Part shown: one piece after another, positions 4,248-5,221 of the stretch | Layout: each line of letters opens with the position of its first letter | Position numbering within the stretch: position 1 is the first letter of the stretch | Origin: Candidatus Hecatellales archaeon | GTDB taxonomy: Archaea > Thermoproteota > Bathyarchaeia > Hecatellales > Hecatellaceae | NCBI GenBank assembly: GCA_003662485.1 | Contig: QMYD01000082.1 | Span: 1 to 5,221 of the forward strand | Length of the DNA stretch: 5,221 bases | Reading direction: 5' to 3' | The notes under the pieces: model-generated | Databases searched by the model: none | What the model saw: only the letters and a program-made list of their open reading frames with translations | What the model was told of the DNA's origin: nothing | Translations under genes and position numbers: made by a program

Positions 4248-5221
4248 TTGAGGGTGGTTAGGAGGGCTGCATGCTTTTTCTGCCATAATAATTGTGGGCT
4301 TTTAGTTGAGGTGGAGGATGGTAGGGTTGTAGGTGTTAGGGGTGACCCTGATCATCCCACCAGTAGGGGCTACCTTTGTGAAAGAGCGAGATTCGCTGCG
4401 GGGTGGCTTTACCATCCGGACCAGCTTAGGCATCCCCTGAAAAGGGTGGGTGAAAGGGGTGAGGGGAAATGGAAAACCATTCCTTGGAGTCAAGCCCTAG
4501 ACGAAATTGCTGAGAGGTTGAAGACTCTTGTAAGGGAATATGGGCCTGAATGTTTGGCCTTCGCTGAGGGAACCTATCGCTCCGACGCTTACTGGGCTAG
4601 GGCTAGATTCGCAAACCTCCTTGGGAACCCCCAAAACGTGGTTGGGCCAAGCACCATATGCTTCGTGAACGCTTACGCTATAGACTTGGCCATTTTTGGG
4701 AGGCCTCTCTTCTCAAGGGCTGACCTCAAACGCTCTAGGTGCATCGTTGTTTGGGGTTCTAACCCCTCGGAGTCTGAGTCTTCCGGAGGCCTCCAGTGGA
4801 GGCGAATTCTCCAAGCCTTAAGGAGTAAGCCTAAACCCAAAATCATCGTGGTTGACCCTAGGTTTACGGAGGCTGCTAGGCGTGCAGACCTCTGGCTTCA
4901 GATTAGGCCTGGAACGGATGCAGCGTTAGCGCTAGCCTGGATAAACGTGATAATCGAGGAGGAACTCTACGACAAAGACTTCGTAGAGAAGTGGTGCTAC
5001 GGCTTTAACAGGCTGGCTGAGAGGGTTAAGGAGTACCCGCCTGAGAGGGTGGAGGAAATAACTTGGATACCAGCGGAGAAGATTAGGGAGGCGGCAAGAG
5101 TCTACGCTGAGAATAGGCCTGCAGCCTTCACCTTCGGGGTTAGCCCAGACCAGCTTGGCCCAAACTCAACGAGGGTTAGGCAGTGCCAGGCCATCCTCAC
5201 AGCCATTACAGGGAATGTGGA
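4248..5221 (+). CDS. Molybdopterin (Mo/W) oxidoreductase, acetylene hydratase-like branch, 3' end outside the window
   Basis: This is the first 324 codons of a DMSO-reductase-superfamily enzyme using a bis-pterin Mo or W cofactor and one [4Fe-4S] cluster. It starts MRVVRRAACFFCHNNCG, so C9, C12 and C16 are the N-terminal cluster ligands, and C44 in GYLCER is the fourth. VEDGRVVGVRGDPDHPTSRG (22-41) is the classic segment between them. C138 in GPSTICFVNA is the probable metal ligand. WGSNPSES (169-176), IIVVDPRFTEAARRAD (199-214), LQIRPGTDAALALAW (217-231) and the GNV at 322-324 are family-typical cofactor-binding segments. There is no Tat signal, so it should be cytoplasmic. The pattern resembles the acetylene hydratase-like group, but residue 13 is His, not the catalytic Asp of acetylene hydratase, so that reaction is unlikely and the substrate is unknown. 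Family members are usually about 650-750 residues, so roughly half is missing. The gene looks GC-richer than its neighbours. It is divergent from the solute-binding protein gene. Confidence 0.92.
   Translation, partial: MRVVRRAACFFCHNNCGLLVEVEDGRVVGVRGDPDHPTSRGYLCERARFAAGWLYHPDQLRHPLKRVGERGEGKWKTIPWSQALDEIAERLKTLVREYGPECLAFAEGTYRSDAYWARARFANLLGNPQNVVGPSTICFVNAYAIDLAIFGRPLFSRADLKRSRCIVVWGSNPSESESSGGLQWRRILQALRSKPKPKIIVVDPRFTEAARRADLWLQIRPGTDAALALAWINVIIEEELYDKDFVEKWCYGFNRLAERVKEYPPERVEEITWIPAEKIREAARVYAENRPAAFTFGVSPDQLGPNSTRVRQCQAILTAITGNV

Noticed and set aside
4089..4493. Minus-strand open frames of about 65 codons
   Set aside because: They overlap the ribosome binding site and first 80 codons of the molybdopterin enzyme, whose four cluster cysteines and signature segments show the plus strand is coding.
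1..5221. CRISPR array, insertion sequence or attachment site
   Set aside because: No regularly spaced repeats, transposase or terminal inverted repeats with target duplications were found on reading through both strands.

Overview
This window looks archaeal, most likely from the Thermoproteota (for example Bathyarchaeia). The evidence is a consensus archaeal TATA box (TTTATATA) ahead of one gene, strong Shine-Dalgarno sites followed by TTG starts, heavy use of AGG/AGA for arginine, and a secreted-protein N-terminus with a Thr/Pro stalk of the kind common in archaea. The lineage is inferred from style; there is no rRNA or other marker gene here.

Layout. Bases 1-297 contain no gene I can defend. 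They hold a palindromic TATA-like element, a GC-rich patch and a weak 56-codon reading frame on the minus strand. Bases 298-2217 (minus) encode a 639-residue old-yellow-enzyme/FMN plus [4Fe-4S] plus FAD/NAD(P)H oxidoreductase of the dienoyl-CoA reductase / 2-enoate reductase / trimethylamine dehydrogenase superfamily. Bases 2218-2454 are a spacer with a short leader frame, a 6-bp inverted repeat and an unexplained GC-rich block. Bases 2455-3795 (minus) encode an extracytoplasmic type-1 solute-binding protein of the branched-chain amino acid/amide/urea class with a Tat-like signal. Bases 3796-4247 are a divergent intergenic region carrying the promoter of the binding protein and the leader of the next gene. 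Bases 4248-5221 (plus) encode the first 324 residues of a molybdopterin (Mo or W) oxidoreductase of the acetylene hydratase-like branch, which runs off the window's right edge.

How they may work together. The binding protein captures an organic nitrogenous or carboxylic solute outside the cell, but its permease and ATPase are not in the window. The two redox enzymes are both of types that act on small organic molecules in anaerobes. A catabolic island is a reasonable inference, but no substrate can be read from the sequence.

Most notable points. (1) The 5' end of the oxidoreductase at 298-2217 looks shifted. An upstream ATG frame ends in TTT TGA exactly where a +1 slip (or a one-base assembly error) would restore a normal N-terminus reading MKSLTKFENLFKPG. 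(2) The molybdopterin enzyme has its four cluster cysteines and likely metal-ligand cysteine at positions very close to those of acetylene hydratase, but a His where that enzyme has its catalytic Asp. (3) The flavoenzyme carries a Cys at the place used for covalent 6-S-cysteinyl-FMN in trimethylamine dehydrogenase.
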